From positions 44,328 through 108,327 of the forward strand of contig NZ_LGYZ01000123.1 in NCBI RefSeq assembly GCF_001310275.1: a stretch of 64,000 nucleotides of DNA. The letters run 5' to 3'. This document shows, piece after piece, positions 33,241 through 41,719 of this stretch. The DNA is from Nocardia arizonensis (lineage in GTDB: Bacteria > Actinomycetota > Actinomycetes > Mycobacteriales > Mycobacteriaceae). Made by a program: the position numbers and the translations under genes. The first letter of the stretch is position 1. Each line of letters begins with the position of its first letter. The notes under the pieces were generated by a model. The model made no database searches. It was not told the origin of the DNA and was given only the letters and a program-made list of their open reading frames with translations.

Positions 33241-33245
33241 CGGCG

Positions 33246-34334
33246 TCAGAGCCAGTGGTTGCGTCGGAAGGTGACGAACAGCGCGGTGCAGATCAGCGCG
33301 ATCACGCTCAGCACAAGCGGATAGCCGTAGGTCCACCGAAGTTCCGGCATGTGCTCGAAGTTCATGCCGTAGATGCCCGCACCCATCGTCGGCACGGCGG
33401 CGATGGCGACCCAGGCCGAGATCTTGCGCATGTCGGTGTTCTGCTGCACGCCGACCTTGGCCAGCGCGGCGCCGATGAGCGCGCTCAGTGAGCCGTCGAA
33501 ATCGGTGATGCGTTCGGCGACATTGGTGTGGTGGTCGGCCACGTCGCGCATGTACCGGCGAATCTCCTTGGGCAGCGGCAGATCCGGTTTGTGTCCGAGC
33601 AGTTGCAGCGGTATCGCCAGCGGGTTCACCGCCCGGCGCAGCTCAACCACCTCGCGTTTGAGCTGATAGATGGACTCGACGGCGACATGATTGCGCGGGG
33701 TGAACACCTCTTCCTCCATCGCGTCGATGTCCTGTTCCACTGAGGCCGCGACCGCGATGTAATCATCGACCACGTGGTCGGCGATGGCGTGCAGCACCGC
33801 GCTCGGCCCGTACATGAGCATGGCCGGGTCGGCTTCGAGGCTCTTGCGCACCGAAGCCAGTTCCGAATGTTCGCCGTGGCGCACGGTGACGACGAAATCC
33901 GGCGCGCAGAACACTATGATCTCGCCGGTCTCCACGATCTCGCTGACGCTGTGCATTTCGTGTTCGAGGTAGGCGACGGTGCGCATCACCAGCACGAGGG
34001 TGTCGTCGTAGCGTTCGAGCTTGGGGCGCTGACGGGCCGTGACGGCGTCCTCGACGGCGAGGGCGTGCAGTCCGAAGGTGTCGGCGATATCGCCCATCTG
34101 GCCCTCGTCGGGATCGTGCAGCCCCACCCAGACGAATCCCTCGCCGCGATTGCGCACCTCGGCGAGGGCGTCGTGATGGGTGAACCGGCCCGGCAATCGG
34201 CGTCCCTGCACGTAGACGCCGCAGTCGACGATGGCGCGCGCGACGGGGACCGGTATCCGCGGGAGTCGGCGCTTCGCGCGGTCTCCGGCGCGTGCGGAGG
34301 CGCGAAACGATGGCATCGGCGGGATGGACGGCAC
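33246..34334 (-). CDS. corA: Magnesium/cobalt transport protein CorA
   Basis: 362 aa from a GTG at 34334. Large cytoplasmic N-terminal domain (VDCGVYVQGRRLPGRF, GFVWVGLHDPDEGQMGDIAD, VTVRHGEHSELASVRK), long stalk helix, and two C-terminal transmembrane helices with the selectivity signature YGMNFEHMPEL. It forms a pentameric divalent-cation channel, chiefly for Mg2+. It matches Rv1239c in start and blocks. TAGCAT 6 nt before the GTG supports the start. Its nearness to the MgtE-N/CBS and DUF1003 genes may reflect shared magnesium handling. Confidence 0.95.
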   Translation of the reverse strand: MPSIPPMPSFRASARAGDRAKRRLPRIPVPVARAIVDCGVYVQGRRLPGRFTHHDALAEVRNRGEGFVWVGLHDPDEGQMGDIADTFGLHALAVEDAVTARQRPKLERYDDTLVLVMRTVAYLEHEMHSVSEIVETGEIIVFCAPDFVVTVRHGEHSELASVRKSLEADPAMLMYGPSAVLHAIADHVVDDYIAVAASVEQDIDAMEEEVFTPRNHVAVESIYQLKREVVELRRAVNPLAIPLQLLGHKPDLPLPKEIRRYMRDVADHHTNVAERITDFDGSLSALIGAALAKVGVQQNTDMRKISAWVAIAAVPTMGAGIYGMNFEHMPELRWTYGYPLVLSVIALICTALFVTFRRNHWL

Positions 34335-34340
34335 GAGCCG

Positions 34341-34346
34341 ATGCTA
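34341..34346 (-). promoter_or_regulatory. -10 box (TAGCAT), leaderless start of corA
   Basis: Minus-strand TAGCAT, 6 nt, then GTG at 34334. Confidence 0.5.
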
Positions 34347-34449
34347 CGTCGCGCGCGGGGATCGGCCACAGTCCATCATGTGAGCTTCCGGCGGCGCTTC
34401 CGTGGACGGTCGGGTGGGGCGAGGGTGGGTGAGCCGGGTCGGGCACGGT

Positions 34450-35316
34450 ATGACTGGAGGCGTGCGTATCGATCTCCACACCCATTCCACCGCCTCCGAC
34501 GGCACCGACACTCCCGCCGAACTCGTGCGGAACGCGGCGGCGGCCGGACTGGACGTCGTCGCGATCACCGATCACGACACGACCGCCGGATGGGCCGAGG
34601 CGGTCGAGGCGCTGCCCGCGGGGATGACGCTGGTGCGCGGCATGGAGATGTCGTGCGTCGGTCTGGACGAGGACGGCCTGCCGGTTCCGGTGCACCTGCT
34701 GGCGTACCTGTTCGACGCGAGCGACCAGTGCTTCGCCGACGAGCGCGAACGGCTGCGCGCCGAGCGCATCGAGCGGGTGCGCGCGATGGCCGAGCGCATG
34801 CGAGACGACGGGCTGCCGGTCGACCCCGACGTCGTCCTCGCCTCGGCCGGACCTTCGGCGGGCCGTCCGCATCTGGCCCGCGCGCTGGTCGCGGCGGGTG
34901 TAGTGCCCAGTGTGGACGCGGCTTTCGTGGAACTGCTCGCGCCGCACGGCCCCTACTACGCGGAGAAGGCCGACACGCCGCTGCGGCGCGCGATCGAGAT
35001 GATCGCGACCGCGGGCGGGGTGAGTGTGCTGGCGCACATCCGGGCGCGCAAGCGCGGACGGCTGCTCGCGCTGTCGGATGTCCGCGAATTGGCCGCGCTC
35101 GGACTCGGCGGACTCGAGATCGACCATCCCGACCATTCCGAGGCCGACCGAGATCTGCTCGGCGAGCTGGCCGACGAACTCGGTTTGCTGACGACCGGTT
35201 CCTCGGACTACCACGGCGCCAACAAGACCGTTCGGCTCGGCGAATTCACCACCGATACCGAGCAGTTCGAGCAGATCGTCGGCAAAGCGACCGGTGTGCC
35301 GGTGATCGCCCGGTGA
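34450..35316 (+). CDS. PHP-domain phosphoesterase
   Basis: 288 aa from the ATG at 34450; open frame extends to 34402. Polymerase-and-histidinol-phosphatase domain with all four metal motifs: RIDLHTHSTASDGTDTPAE, DVVAITDHDT, a central GRPHLARALVAAGV, and LTTGSSDYHG near the end. RNase AM/TrpH-like proteins of this size act as 3',5'-nucleotide phosphatases or 5'-3' exonucleases; AMP phosphatase-like insertions are also known. It ends in a GTGA overlap with the following small membrane gene. Confidence 0.88.
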   Translation: MTGGVRIDLHTHSTASDGTDTPAELVRNAAAAGLDVVAITDHDTTAGWAEAVEALPAGMTLVRGMEMSCVGLDEDGLPVPVHLLAYLFDASDQCFADERERLRAERIERVRAMAERMRDDGLPVDPDVVLASAGPSAGRPHLARALVAAGVVPSVDAAFVELLAPHGPYYAEKADTPLRRAIEMIATAGGVSVLAHIRARKRGRLLALSDVRELAALGLGGLEIDHPDHSEADRDLLGELADELGLLTTGSSDYHGANKTVRLGEFTTDTEQFEQIVGKATGVPVIAR

Positions 35317-35579
35317 AAGTCCTGCGCTGGTTCAGCGGCGTGGCGGCCGCGGGGATCGTGGTGCTCACGCTCGTGGTGATCGGCGCGGCCGTGGTCGCTG
35401 GTCGGCGGGGCTTTCCCGGACCGGGCGGCGAGGCGATCGCCTGGCATCTCGCGGCCTCGGTGGCCGCCGTTGCCGCACAGGCTTATTCGGATAGACGTCG
35501 GGGTTTTGCGGCCTTTTTCGGATCTGCGGTCGTTTTCCTGAGCGCTGGAATATTGCTTTGGACACAGTGGTGGGGCTGA
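35313..35579 (+). CDS. Small membrane protein coupled to the PHP gene
   Basis: 88 aa from a GTG at 35313 overlapping the PHP stop. Three hydrophobic helices (GVAAAGIVVLTLVVIGAAVV; AIAWHLAASVAAVAAQAY; FFGSAVVFLSAGILLWTQ). The loop between helices 2 and 3 is basic (SDRRRG). Many Nocardia-type genomes carry such a membrane protein behind the PHP gene, but I do not know a family name or role. Confidence 0.65.
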   Translation: MKVLRWFSGVAAAGIVVLTLVVIGAAVVAGRRGFPGPGGEAIAWHLAASVAAVAAQAYSDRRRGFAAFFGSAVVFLSAGILLWTQWWG

Positions 35580-35630
35580 ACTCGACGTAATAGTTGCGGG
35601 CGAGTGAATTTTGACCGAACATTTCTGTTT

Positions 35631-37445
35631 GTGAGTGATCATGAGACGGATGTTCTGGTTATCGGCGGAGGTCCCGCCGGAACTTGGGCCGCTGTCTCGG
35701 CCGCCCAAGCCGGGGCCCGGGTGATCCTGGTCGACAAGGCCCGTTGCGGTGCCTCGGGACCGACCGCGTTCGGTCGAACGTCGCTGTGGCACATTCCTCC
35801 CGGACCCGTCCGCGAGGAAGCCGTCCGCCGCGCGTACGCCCACGGCGGGCATCTGGGCGATCCCGACCGCATCCACCGCGTCCTCGACGAGACCTACCGC
35901 CGCGTCGAGGAGATGCTGCGGCGCGGCTACCGGTTCCGCGGCGAGCACGGTCGCGGCGCGCTGCGGCTCGGCCTCGACGGTGCGAGCTATCTGCGGGCCA
36001 TGCGGCACCGGCTCACCGCGATCGGCGTGCGCGTCCTCGATCACCATCCGGCGCTGCAACTGCTCACCGACGCCGACGGCGTCGTGGCCGGGGCGACCGG
36101 CGTGCGGCAGGGCGATCACTACCGGCCCTGGACCGTCCGCGCGGGCGCGGTCGTCATCGCGACCGGCGGCTGCGCGTTTCTGTCCGGGCGCGCGGGCACC
36201 GACGTCGACACCGGCGACGGACTGCTGCTCGCCGTCGAGGCGGGCGCGGAACTGTCCGGTATGGAATTCTCCAGCGCCTACGGTCTGACCCCGGCCGTCA
36301 CGACCCCCGCCGCGGCGCCGGATCCGGCGCTCGGACTCGCCATGCACGTCAGCACCTTCTACGACGAATCCGGCGCGGAACTCACCGGTCACCGCGCCGA
36401 GGCGTTCGCCGCAATCGCGATGGGCCGCCGCGTATACGCCGCGTTGGACGACGCGCCCGAGGGCCTGCGGTGTCGGCTGTCGAGTCAGGGCGTGGTCGAC
36501 GGCGCCCGCCGGATTCCGCTGCGCGCGGTTCTGGAGGGCACGGTGCGCGGCGCGGGTGGGTTGCGGATCAGCGCCGCCGACTGCGCCACCACGGTGCCCG
36601 GACTCTTCGGCGCGGGCGATGCCGCCACCCGGGAGGCCATCATCGGCGCGGTCAGCGGTGTCGGCGGTCAGCGCGGCGGGTGGGCCATCGCCTCGGGGGT
36701 CTGGGCGGGCGCGGGCGCGGCCCGATTCGCGCGCACGAGCGGGACGGGTCGGACCGCGGCGCCCGTGCCCGGCGCCGGACTGCGCGACCGGGCGCGCATC
36801 GATCCGCGCGCGGTCATCGGCCTGGTCCAGGAGCACACCCTGCCGCTGCGGCGCAGTTACTGGCGCAGCGCGGGCAGCCTGCGCGACAGCATCGCCGAAC
36901 TCGACGCCATGTGGCCCGCGGCGGAATTCGAATTGGGCGGACGTGGCGCGGACCGCCTGCGCGCCAGGCAGGCCGCCGCCCTGCTCGCGGTGGCGCGCTG
37001 GACCAAGTACAGCGCGCTGGCCCGCACCGAGACCCGCGGCATACACCGGCGCACCGATCATCCCGGTGTGGCGGAGAACTGGCGGGTGCGGTTGCGGACC
37101 GGCGGACTGGACGAGGTGTGGGTGCGGCAGGAGTCGAGGCCCGCCGATGCTGCGCCGGGTGATCACGACCTCTCACACGCGGGTCGGCGACTCGCCGGAC
37201 AGGAGTCCGTCCTGGCGATGCCGCCGCGTCCCGCGGTCGACGTGAGCCCGCCCGCGGAGGCGGGCCGCGCACCGGCCGGGCAGGAAGCGGTGCCGTCGGC
37301 TCGCGTCGCCGCGAGTTCATCGCTCGAGGGTGCGCGGGCCGATATCGCGCCGGTCGCGGTGGCGGCTTCGGCGGAGGGGATCGAAGACGGCGCGCCGGTC
37401 GGATCGGGGGAGTGCCACGGATCGGCCGATCCCGTGCCGCTGTAG
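35631..37445 (+). CDS. FAD-dependent oxidoreductase, fumarate-reductase/SdhA type, with C-terminal extension
   Basis: 604 aa from a GTG at 35631 (VSDHETDVLVIGGG); GTG 35604 would add 9 residues. N-terminal FAD site VIGGGPAGTWAAVSAAQAGA and VILVDKARCGASG, a mid-protein VIATGGCAFLSG, and the flavin loop VPGLFGAGDAATREAIIGAV. The family helical tail carries ARTETRGIHRRTDHP, the SdhA/FrdA/AprA substrate-end pattern. It then departs from the family with about 110 residues of alanine/proline-rich, probably disordered sequence. No iron-sulfur or membrane-anchor subunit is nearby, so it is not a classical respiratory complex; the electron donor and substrate are unknown. Confidence 0.78.
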   Translation: MSDHETDVLVIGGGPAGTWAAVSAAQAGARVILVDKARCGASGPTAFGRTSLWHIPPGPVREEAVRRAYAHGGHLGDPDRIHRVLDETYRRVEEMLRRGYRFRGEHGRGALRLGLDGASYLRAMRHRLTAIGVRVLDHHPALQLLTDADGVVAGATGVRQGDHYRPWTVRAGAVVIATGGCAFLSGRAGTDVDTGDGLLLAVEAGAELSGMEFSSAYGLTPAVTTPAAAPDPALGLAMHVSTFYDESGAELTGHRAEAFAAIAMGRRVYAALDDAPEGLRCRLSSQGVVDGARRIPLRAVLEGTVRGAGGLRISAADCATTVPGLFGAGDAATREAIIGAVSGVGGQRGGWAIASGVWAGAGAARFARTSGTGRTAAPVPGAGLRDRARIDPRAVIGLVQEHTLPLRRSYWRSAGSLRDSIAELDAMWPAAEFELGGRGADRLRARQAAALLAVARWTKYSALARTETRGIHRRTDHPGVAENWRVRLRTGGLDEVWVRQESRPADAAPGDHDLSHAGRRLAGQESVLAMPPRPAVDVSPPAEAGRAPAGQEAVPSARVAASSSLEGARADIAPVAVAASAEGIEDGAPVGSGECHGSADPVPL

Positions 37446-37952
37446 GATTCCCTGTGCGGCTGGTGACCACGGCATTCCCCGCGACCTCACAGTGTGAGAG
37501 AGCCCCAGTTGTGTTCTCTCACACGGACTGTTCGCTCCTTTGCGAGTTTCCGCTTACCTCGAGGTAATTCCCGGGTTCTACGCTCGGAATATGACGCGCG
37601 ACCGGGAAACACGCCACCGGTTTGGCAAGTCGTCATGGTATGCGGCAGAATGTTGCGGATTCCCGACCTTCGCCACCGCCGGGTCCGGGGATGTCGACGA
37701 TCTCCGCCGCGCGACGCACCGTCGCCCTGAGGATCGCCCCGCAACGTTCCGCCCGGACCACCCTCCGGCTCTCCGCTCAGCGGATCAGTGCCGCGCCACG
37801 ATTTTCGATATCGGCCCGCTAATAGCACGAGCCCGATCGGAAGATGAATCGGATCGGTCAGCGCACTCGATGAGCGTTCCGAATGGATCAGTATCCAAGT
37901 ACCCGGCGGTAACCGTCCCCCGGTTTAGCCCGACCCGAGCAGGAGTGAAATC
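37446..37952. other. 507 bp gene-free gap between the flavoprotein and malic enzyme
   Basis: No credible gene. Open frames on both strands lack ribosome sites and family similarity. GC is visibly lower than in the flanks. It holds a perfect hairpin at 37492-37524 and, at its right end, the aggag ribosome site of the malic enzyme gene. Confidence 0.6.
37492..37524. terminator. Perfect 10-bp hairpin after the flavoprotein gene
   Basis: GTGTGAGAGA (37492-37501) and its complement TCTCTCACAC (37515-37524) around a 13-nt loop, 47 bp after the flavoprotein stop. There is no T-run, so it may be a weak terminator or an operator rather than a classical terminator. Confidence 0.4.
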
Positions 37953-39158
37953 GTGTCACCTGTGACTGACGCACCGAATGCCACCGCGGATCCAGCCTCT
38001 CTCGCCTCGATCTCCTCGGACGAGATCTTCGCGGGTCACCTCGGCGGCAAACTGTCGGTCGAACTGTCGGCCCCGCTCGAGACCCAGCGCGATCTGTCGA
38101 TCGCCTACACGCCGGGCGTCGCGCAGGTCAGCCGGGCTATCGCCGCGGACGAGTCGATGGCCAAGCAATACACCTGGACCGACCGGCTCGTCGTGGTCGT
38201 CAGCGACGGCACCGCGGTCCTCGGACTCGGCGATATCGGTCCGCGCGCCTCGCTGCCGGTGATGGAGGGCAAGGCGGCGCTGTTCAAGAAGTTCGCCGGC
38301 CTCAACTCCATTCCGATCGTGCTCGACACCAAGGACGTCGACGAGATCGTCGAGACCCTGATCCGGCTGCGTCCCAGCTTCGGCGCGGTCAACCTCGAGG
38401 ACATCTCGGCCCCGCGCTGCTTCGAGATCGAGAAGCGGGTCATCGAGGCGCTGGACTGCCCCGTCATGCACGACGATCAGCACGGCACGGCCATCGTCGT
38501 GCTCGCCGCGCTCAACGGCGCGGCCAAGGTGCAGGGTCGCGGCATCGACGGTCTGAAGGTCGTCGTGTCCGGCGCAGGCGCGGCGGGTGTCGCGTGCACC
38601 AACATCCTGCTCGCCGCGGGCGTCCGGGACGTGACCGTGCTCGACTCGCGCGGCATCGTCGCCCGCGAGCGCACCGACCTCAACGAGGTGAAAGCCGAAC
38701 TGGCCAAGCGCACCAACCCGCGCGGTCTCCAGGGCGGCGCGGCCGAGGCGCTTGCGGGCGCCGATGTCTTCCTCGGTCTGTCCGCCGGCCTCATCGCCGA
38801 GGAGTTCATCGCCTCGATGGCTCCCGAGTCGATCGTGTTCGCCATGTCCAACCCGGACCCTGAGATCCATCCCGACGTGGCACGCAAGTACGCCGCGATC
38901 GTGGCGACCGGTCGCAGCGACTTCCCGAACCAGATCAACAACGTCCTCGCCTTTCCCGGCATCTTCAAGGGGGCGCTGGACGCGGGCGCCCGCCGCATCA
39001 CCGAGGGCATGAAGATCGCCGCCGCCAACGCCATCCTCAGCGTCGTCGCCGAAGAACTGGGCCCCGAAAGGATCGTCCCGAGCCCGCTCGACCCCCGCGT
39101 CGCTCCCGCCGTCGCCGAAGCCGTCGCGGCCGCCGCCCGCGCCGAGGGCGTCGCCTGA
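37953..39158 (+). CDS. NAD(P)-dependent malic enzyme
   Basis: 401 aa from a GTG at 37953 with aggag 7 nt upstream. Short prokaryotic malic enzyme converting malate to pyruvate, CO2 and NAD(P)H. Seen: Tyr in DLSIAYTPGVAQVSRAIAAD, lysine in VMEGKAALFKKFAGL, metal site NLEDISAPRCFEIE with CPVMHDDQHGTAI, dinucleotide site VVVSGAGAAGVACTNILLAA, and FAMSNPDPEI...DFPNQINNVLAFPG. The Asp in TVLDSRG after the Rossmann fold suggests NAD over NADP, by analogy. It ends at a strong bidirectional terminator. Confidence 0.94.
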   Translation: MSPVTDAPNATADPASLASISSDEIFAGHLGGKLSVELSAPLETQRDLSIAYTPGVAQVSRAIAADESMAKQYTWTDRLVVVVSDGTAVLGLGDIGPRASLPVMEGKAALFKKFAGLNSIPIVLDTKDVDEIVETLIRLRPSFGAVNLEDISAPRCFEIEKRVIEALDCPVMHDDQHGTAIVVLAALNGAAKVQGRGIDGLKVVVSGAGAAGVACTNILLAAGVRDVTVLDSRGIVARERTDLNEVKAELAKRTNPRGLQGGAAEALAGADVFLGLSAGLIAEEFIASMAPESIVFAMSNPDPEIHPDVARKYAAIVATGRSDFPNQINNVLAFPGIFKGALDAGARRITEGMKIAAANAILSVVAEELGPERIVPSPLDPRVAPAVAEAVAAAARAEGVA

Positions 39159-39173
39159 CGTGAACCACCCGCG

Positions 39174-39206
39174 ACGGGGCCGCGCACCAACGGTGCGCGG
39201 CCCCGT
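39174..39206. terminator. Terminator between malic enzyme and the ABC permease
   Basis: Perfect 15-bp stem ACGGGGCCGCGCACC / GGTGCGCGGCCCCGT with loop AAC, followed by tgtgctgt. It lies between convergent genes and can serve both. Confidence 0.85.
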
Positions 39207-39213
39207 TGTGCTG

Positions 39214-39906
39214 TCAGGACATCCGTCCCCGCCCGGTGATTCGTCGCAGGCGACCGGTGGCGGGAGTAGTGAGCCAACCGAGGAGGGCGAGCAGGGTGTC
39301 GAGGAGGATGGCCAGGGCGGCGACGAGGAGCGCGCCCACCAGGACCCGGTCGTAGCGGTAGAGACCTATGCCGTCGAAGATGTAGCGACCGAGGCCGCCT
39401 AGGTTGACGTAGGCGGCGATGGTGGCGGTGGCGACCACCTGGAGGACGGCGCCGCGCAGCCCGGTCAGGAGGATGGGCATGGCGTTGGGTATCTCGACTC
39501 GGAACAGGATCTGGGATTCGGTCATGCCCATCGCTCGGGAGGCGTCGACGACGTCGTCGTCGACATTGGCGATGCCCGCGTAGGCGCCGGCGAGCAGCGG
39601 AGGGATGCCGACGGTGACGAGGGCCAACAGGGGCGGGACGAGACCGAGGCCGAGCAGCAGGACCAGGAAGGTGAGCAGGCCTAGGGTGGGCAGGGCGCGC
39701 ACGGCGTTGGCGAAGCCGACGACCACGGCGGCGCCGCGGCGGGTGTGGCCGATGACCAGTCCGAGCGGCACCGCGACCGCGGCCGAGACGGTCACGGCCA
39801 GGAAGCTGTACCAGAGGTGCTGGGTGAGGCGGGCGGCGATGCCGGTGGGCCCACCCCAGTTCGCGCCGTCGGTGAGGTAGTGCAGGGCGTCCAGGAACAG
39901 GTTCAT
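39214..39906 (-). CDS. OpuC/ProW-type osmolyte ABC transporter permease (second)
   Basis: 230 aa from the ATG at 39906, which overlaps the stop of the other permease (ATGA). Five or six transmembrane helices and the permease coupling loop with EIPNAMPILLTGLRGAVLQ; the block GGLGRYIFDGIGLYRYD is typical of glycine betaine/choline/carnitine (OpuC) permeases. It pairs with the upstream permease to form a heterodimeric channel. Last gene of the four-gene transport operon. Confidence 0.9.
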   Translation of the reverse strand: MNLFLDALHYLTDGANWGGPTGIAARLTQHLWYSFLAVTVSAAVAVPLGLVIGHTRRGAAVVVGFANAVRALPTLGLLTFLVLLLGLGLVPPLLALVTVGIPPLLAGAYAGIANVDDDVVDASRAMGMTESQILFRVEIPNAMPILLTGLRGAVLQVVATATIAAYVNLGGLGRYIFDGIGLYRYDRVLVGALLVAALAILLDTLLALLGWLTTPATGRLRRITGRGRMS

Positions 39907-40562
39907 CGGGACCCGCCGGTGACTCGGGCGTCGGCGCGGGTCCACGGGGTGGCCCAGCGTCCGAGGAGATAGACCAGGCGGTCGGAGATCAGGGCGAGCG
40001 CGAGCATGACGATGACCCCCGCGACGATCTCGTCGGGGTAGTCGCGCTGGTATCCCTGGGTGAACAAGGTGCCGAGTCCGCCGACCCCGATGACCGCGCC
40101 CACCGACACCGCGGCGATATCGGTGACCACCACCACGCGCAGACTCGACACGAATACCGGTATCGCCAAAGGCATTTCGACGGTGAGGGTGCGGCGCAGC
40201 GGACCGTAGCCGATCGCCTCGGCCGCGTCGAGCACATTCGCGGGCACCGCGTCGAGCGCGGCGGGCACGGCGATGACCAGCAGTGCCGTGGAATAGATCG
40301 TCAGGACGATGATCACGTTCAGCGGATCGATGGTCGAGATGCCCACCAGCGGCGGGATGATCACGAACAGCGCCAATGACGGAATCGTATAGGCCAGTTC
40401 AGCGGTGGTTACGGTGACTCGGCGCAGCCAGGGGATCCGGCGCACAAGCGCGCCAACCGGAATCGCGATGGCCGCGCCGAGCAGCAGGGGCGTGAGCGCG
40501 AGATACAGGTGGGTCGCGGTGAGATCCATGACGGCGGAGAAGTTGTCGATCAGATAGCGCAC
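39903..40562 (-). CDS. OpuC/ProW-type osmolyte ABC transporter permease (first)
   Basis: 219 aa. Helices from about residue 18 (THLYLALTPLLLGAAIAIPV), LAYTIPSLALFVIIPPLVG, the coupling loop with RTLTVEMPLAIPVFVSSLR, and GVGGLGTLFTQGYQRD. BPD-transporter inner-membrane component. It starts 23 bp after the ATPase gene and overlaps the next permease by 4 nt. Confidence 0.9.
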   Translation of the reverse strand: MRYLIDNFSAVMDLTATHLYLALTPLLLGAAIAIPVGALVRRIPWLRRVTVTTAELAYTIPSLALFVIIPPLVGISTIDPLNVIIVLTIYSTALLVIAVPAALDAVPANVLDAAEAIGYGPLRRTLTVEMPLAIPVFVSSLRVVVVTDIAAVSVGAVIGVGGLGTLFTQGYQRDYPDEIVAGVIVMLALALISDRLVYLLGRWATPWTRADARVTGGSR

Positions 40563-40585
40563 GTCTCATCTCCCGAATACGCCGG

Positions 40586-41710
40586 TCACGGCCGGGGTCT
40601 TTCCGACCGGTCCTCGGCACGGTGGGCGGCGAGCAGTTCGAGTACGTCGGAGGCGAGCACCCCGCCGCGAACCGCACCCGAATCATCGACCGCCACACCG
40701 ATTCCCGAAGGCGAGGAAATGGCCGCGTCGAGGGCTTGGCGCAGATCGCCGCCGGGTTCGAACAGCGACCCGCCGGCCGAGACGTCCTCGGCGCGCGCGC
40801 CTGCCCGCACCGCCGCGACGCCCGCGTCATCGAGCCACCCGCTCGGGCGTCCGTCGGAATCCACCAGCAGCACCCAATCCGATTCACCGGCCGTGGATTT
40901 CGCCACATCGCCGGCGCCTGCGGTGCGAATGGGGTGTATGGGCAGGGCGGTGGCGCTGCGGAAGGACAGGCCGCGGTAACCGCGGTCTCGGCCGACGAAA
41001 CCGGCCACGAAATCGGTGGCGGGCCGGGCCAGCACCCGCCGCGGGGGGTCGTACTGTTGCAGCACGCCGCCGCGCCCGAAGACGGCGAGCCGGTCGCCGA
41101 GGGTGACGGCCTCATCGATATCGTGGGTCACGAAGACGATGGTCTTGTGCAATTCGGCTTGCAGCCGCCGCATTTCGGTCTGCAATTCGGCGCGCACCAC
41201 CGGGTCGACCGCGCTGAACGGTTCGTCCATCAGCAGCACCGGCGGATCGGCGGCCAACGCCCGCGCCACGCCGACCCGCTGTTGCTGCCCGCCCGACAGT
41301 TGCGACGGATACCGTTGCGCGAGAGCGCGGTCCAGCCCCACCCGATCCAGCACCGCCATCGCCGCCGAGCGTGCCGCCCGGCGGGTGGCCCCGCGCAGCA
41401 CCGGCACCGTCGCCACATTGTCGAGGACCGTGCGATGCGGCAGCAGTCCGCCGCTCTGGATCACGTAGCCGATGCCGAGCCGCAATCGCACCGGATCGGC
41501 GGCCGCGATATCCGCGCCGTCGATGGTGATCGTGCCCGCGGTGGGGGTGATCATTCGGTTGATCATGCGCATCGATGTCGTCTTACCGCAGCCGGAAGGA
41601 CCGACGAAGACGGTGAACGAACCGGATTCGATGCGCAGATCGAGATCGGTGACGGCCCGCGTGCCGTCGGGATAGGTCTTGGCTACGCCGCGGAATTCGA
41701 TGTCGGACAC
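40586..41710 (-). CDS. OpuC/ProV-type ABC transporter ATPase
   Basis: 374 aa. Walker A VGPSGCGKTTSMRMINR, ABC signature LSGGQQQRVGVARAL, Walker B PVLLMDEPFSAVDP, His switch TIVFVTHDIDEA. The C-terminal 130 residues hold a CBS-pair region as in OpuA/OpuC ATPases, which senses ionic strength or c-di-AMP (SDWVLLVDSDGRPSGWLDD; IGVAVDDSGAVRGGVLASD). It couples ATP use to uptake of glycine betaine, choline, carnitine or similar osmolytes. The gap from the binding-protein gene is 9 bp. Confidence 0.9.
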   Translation of the reverse strand: MSDIEFRGVAKTYPDGTRAVTDLDLRIESGSFTVFVGPSGCGKTTSMRMINRMITPTAGTITIDGADIAAADPVRLRLGIGYVIQSGGLLPHRTVLDNVATVPVLRGATRRAARSAAMAVLDRVGLDRALAQRYPSQLSGGQQQRVGVARALAADPPVLLMDEPFSAVDPVVRAELQTEMRRLQAELHKTIVFVTHDIDEAVTLGDRLAVFGRGGVLQQYDPPRRVLARPATDFVAGFVGRDRGYRGLSFRSATALPIHPIRTAGAGDVAKSTAGESDWVLLVDSDGRPSGWLDDAGVAAVRAGARAEDVSAGGSLFEPGGDLRQALDAAISSPSGIGVAVDDSGAVRGGVLASDVLELLAAHRAEDRSERPRP

Positions 41711-41719
41711 GCGCTCACC

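Noticed and set aside
35580..35630. AT-richer stretch before the flavoprotein as a mobile-element scar
   Set aside because: Only 50 bp, no repeats or integrase remnants; more simply a promoter/leader region.
37540..37965. Plus-strand 141-codon frame overlapping the malic enzyme start
   Set aside because: No ribosome site, no similarity to a known family, and it overlaps a well-supported GTG start; treated as gap DNA.
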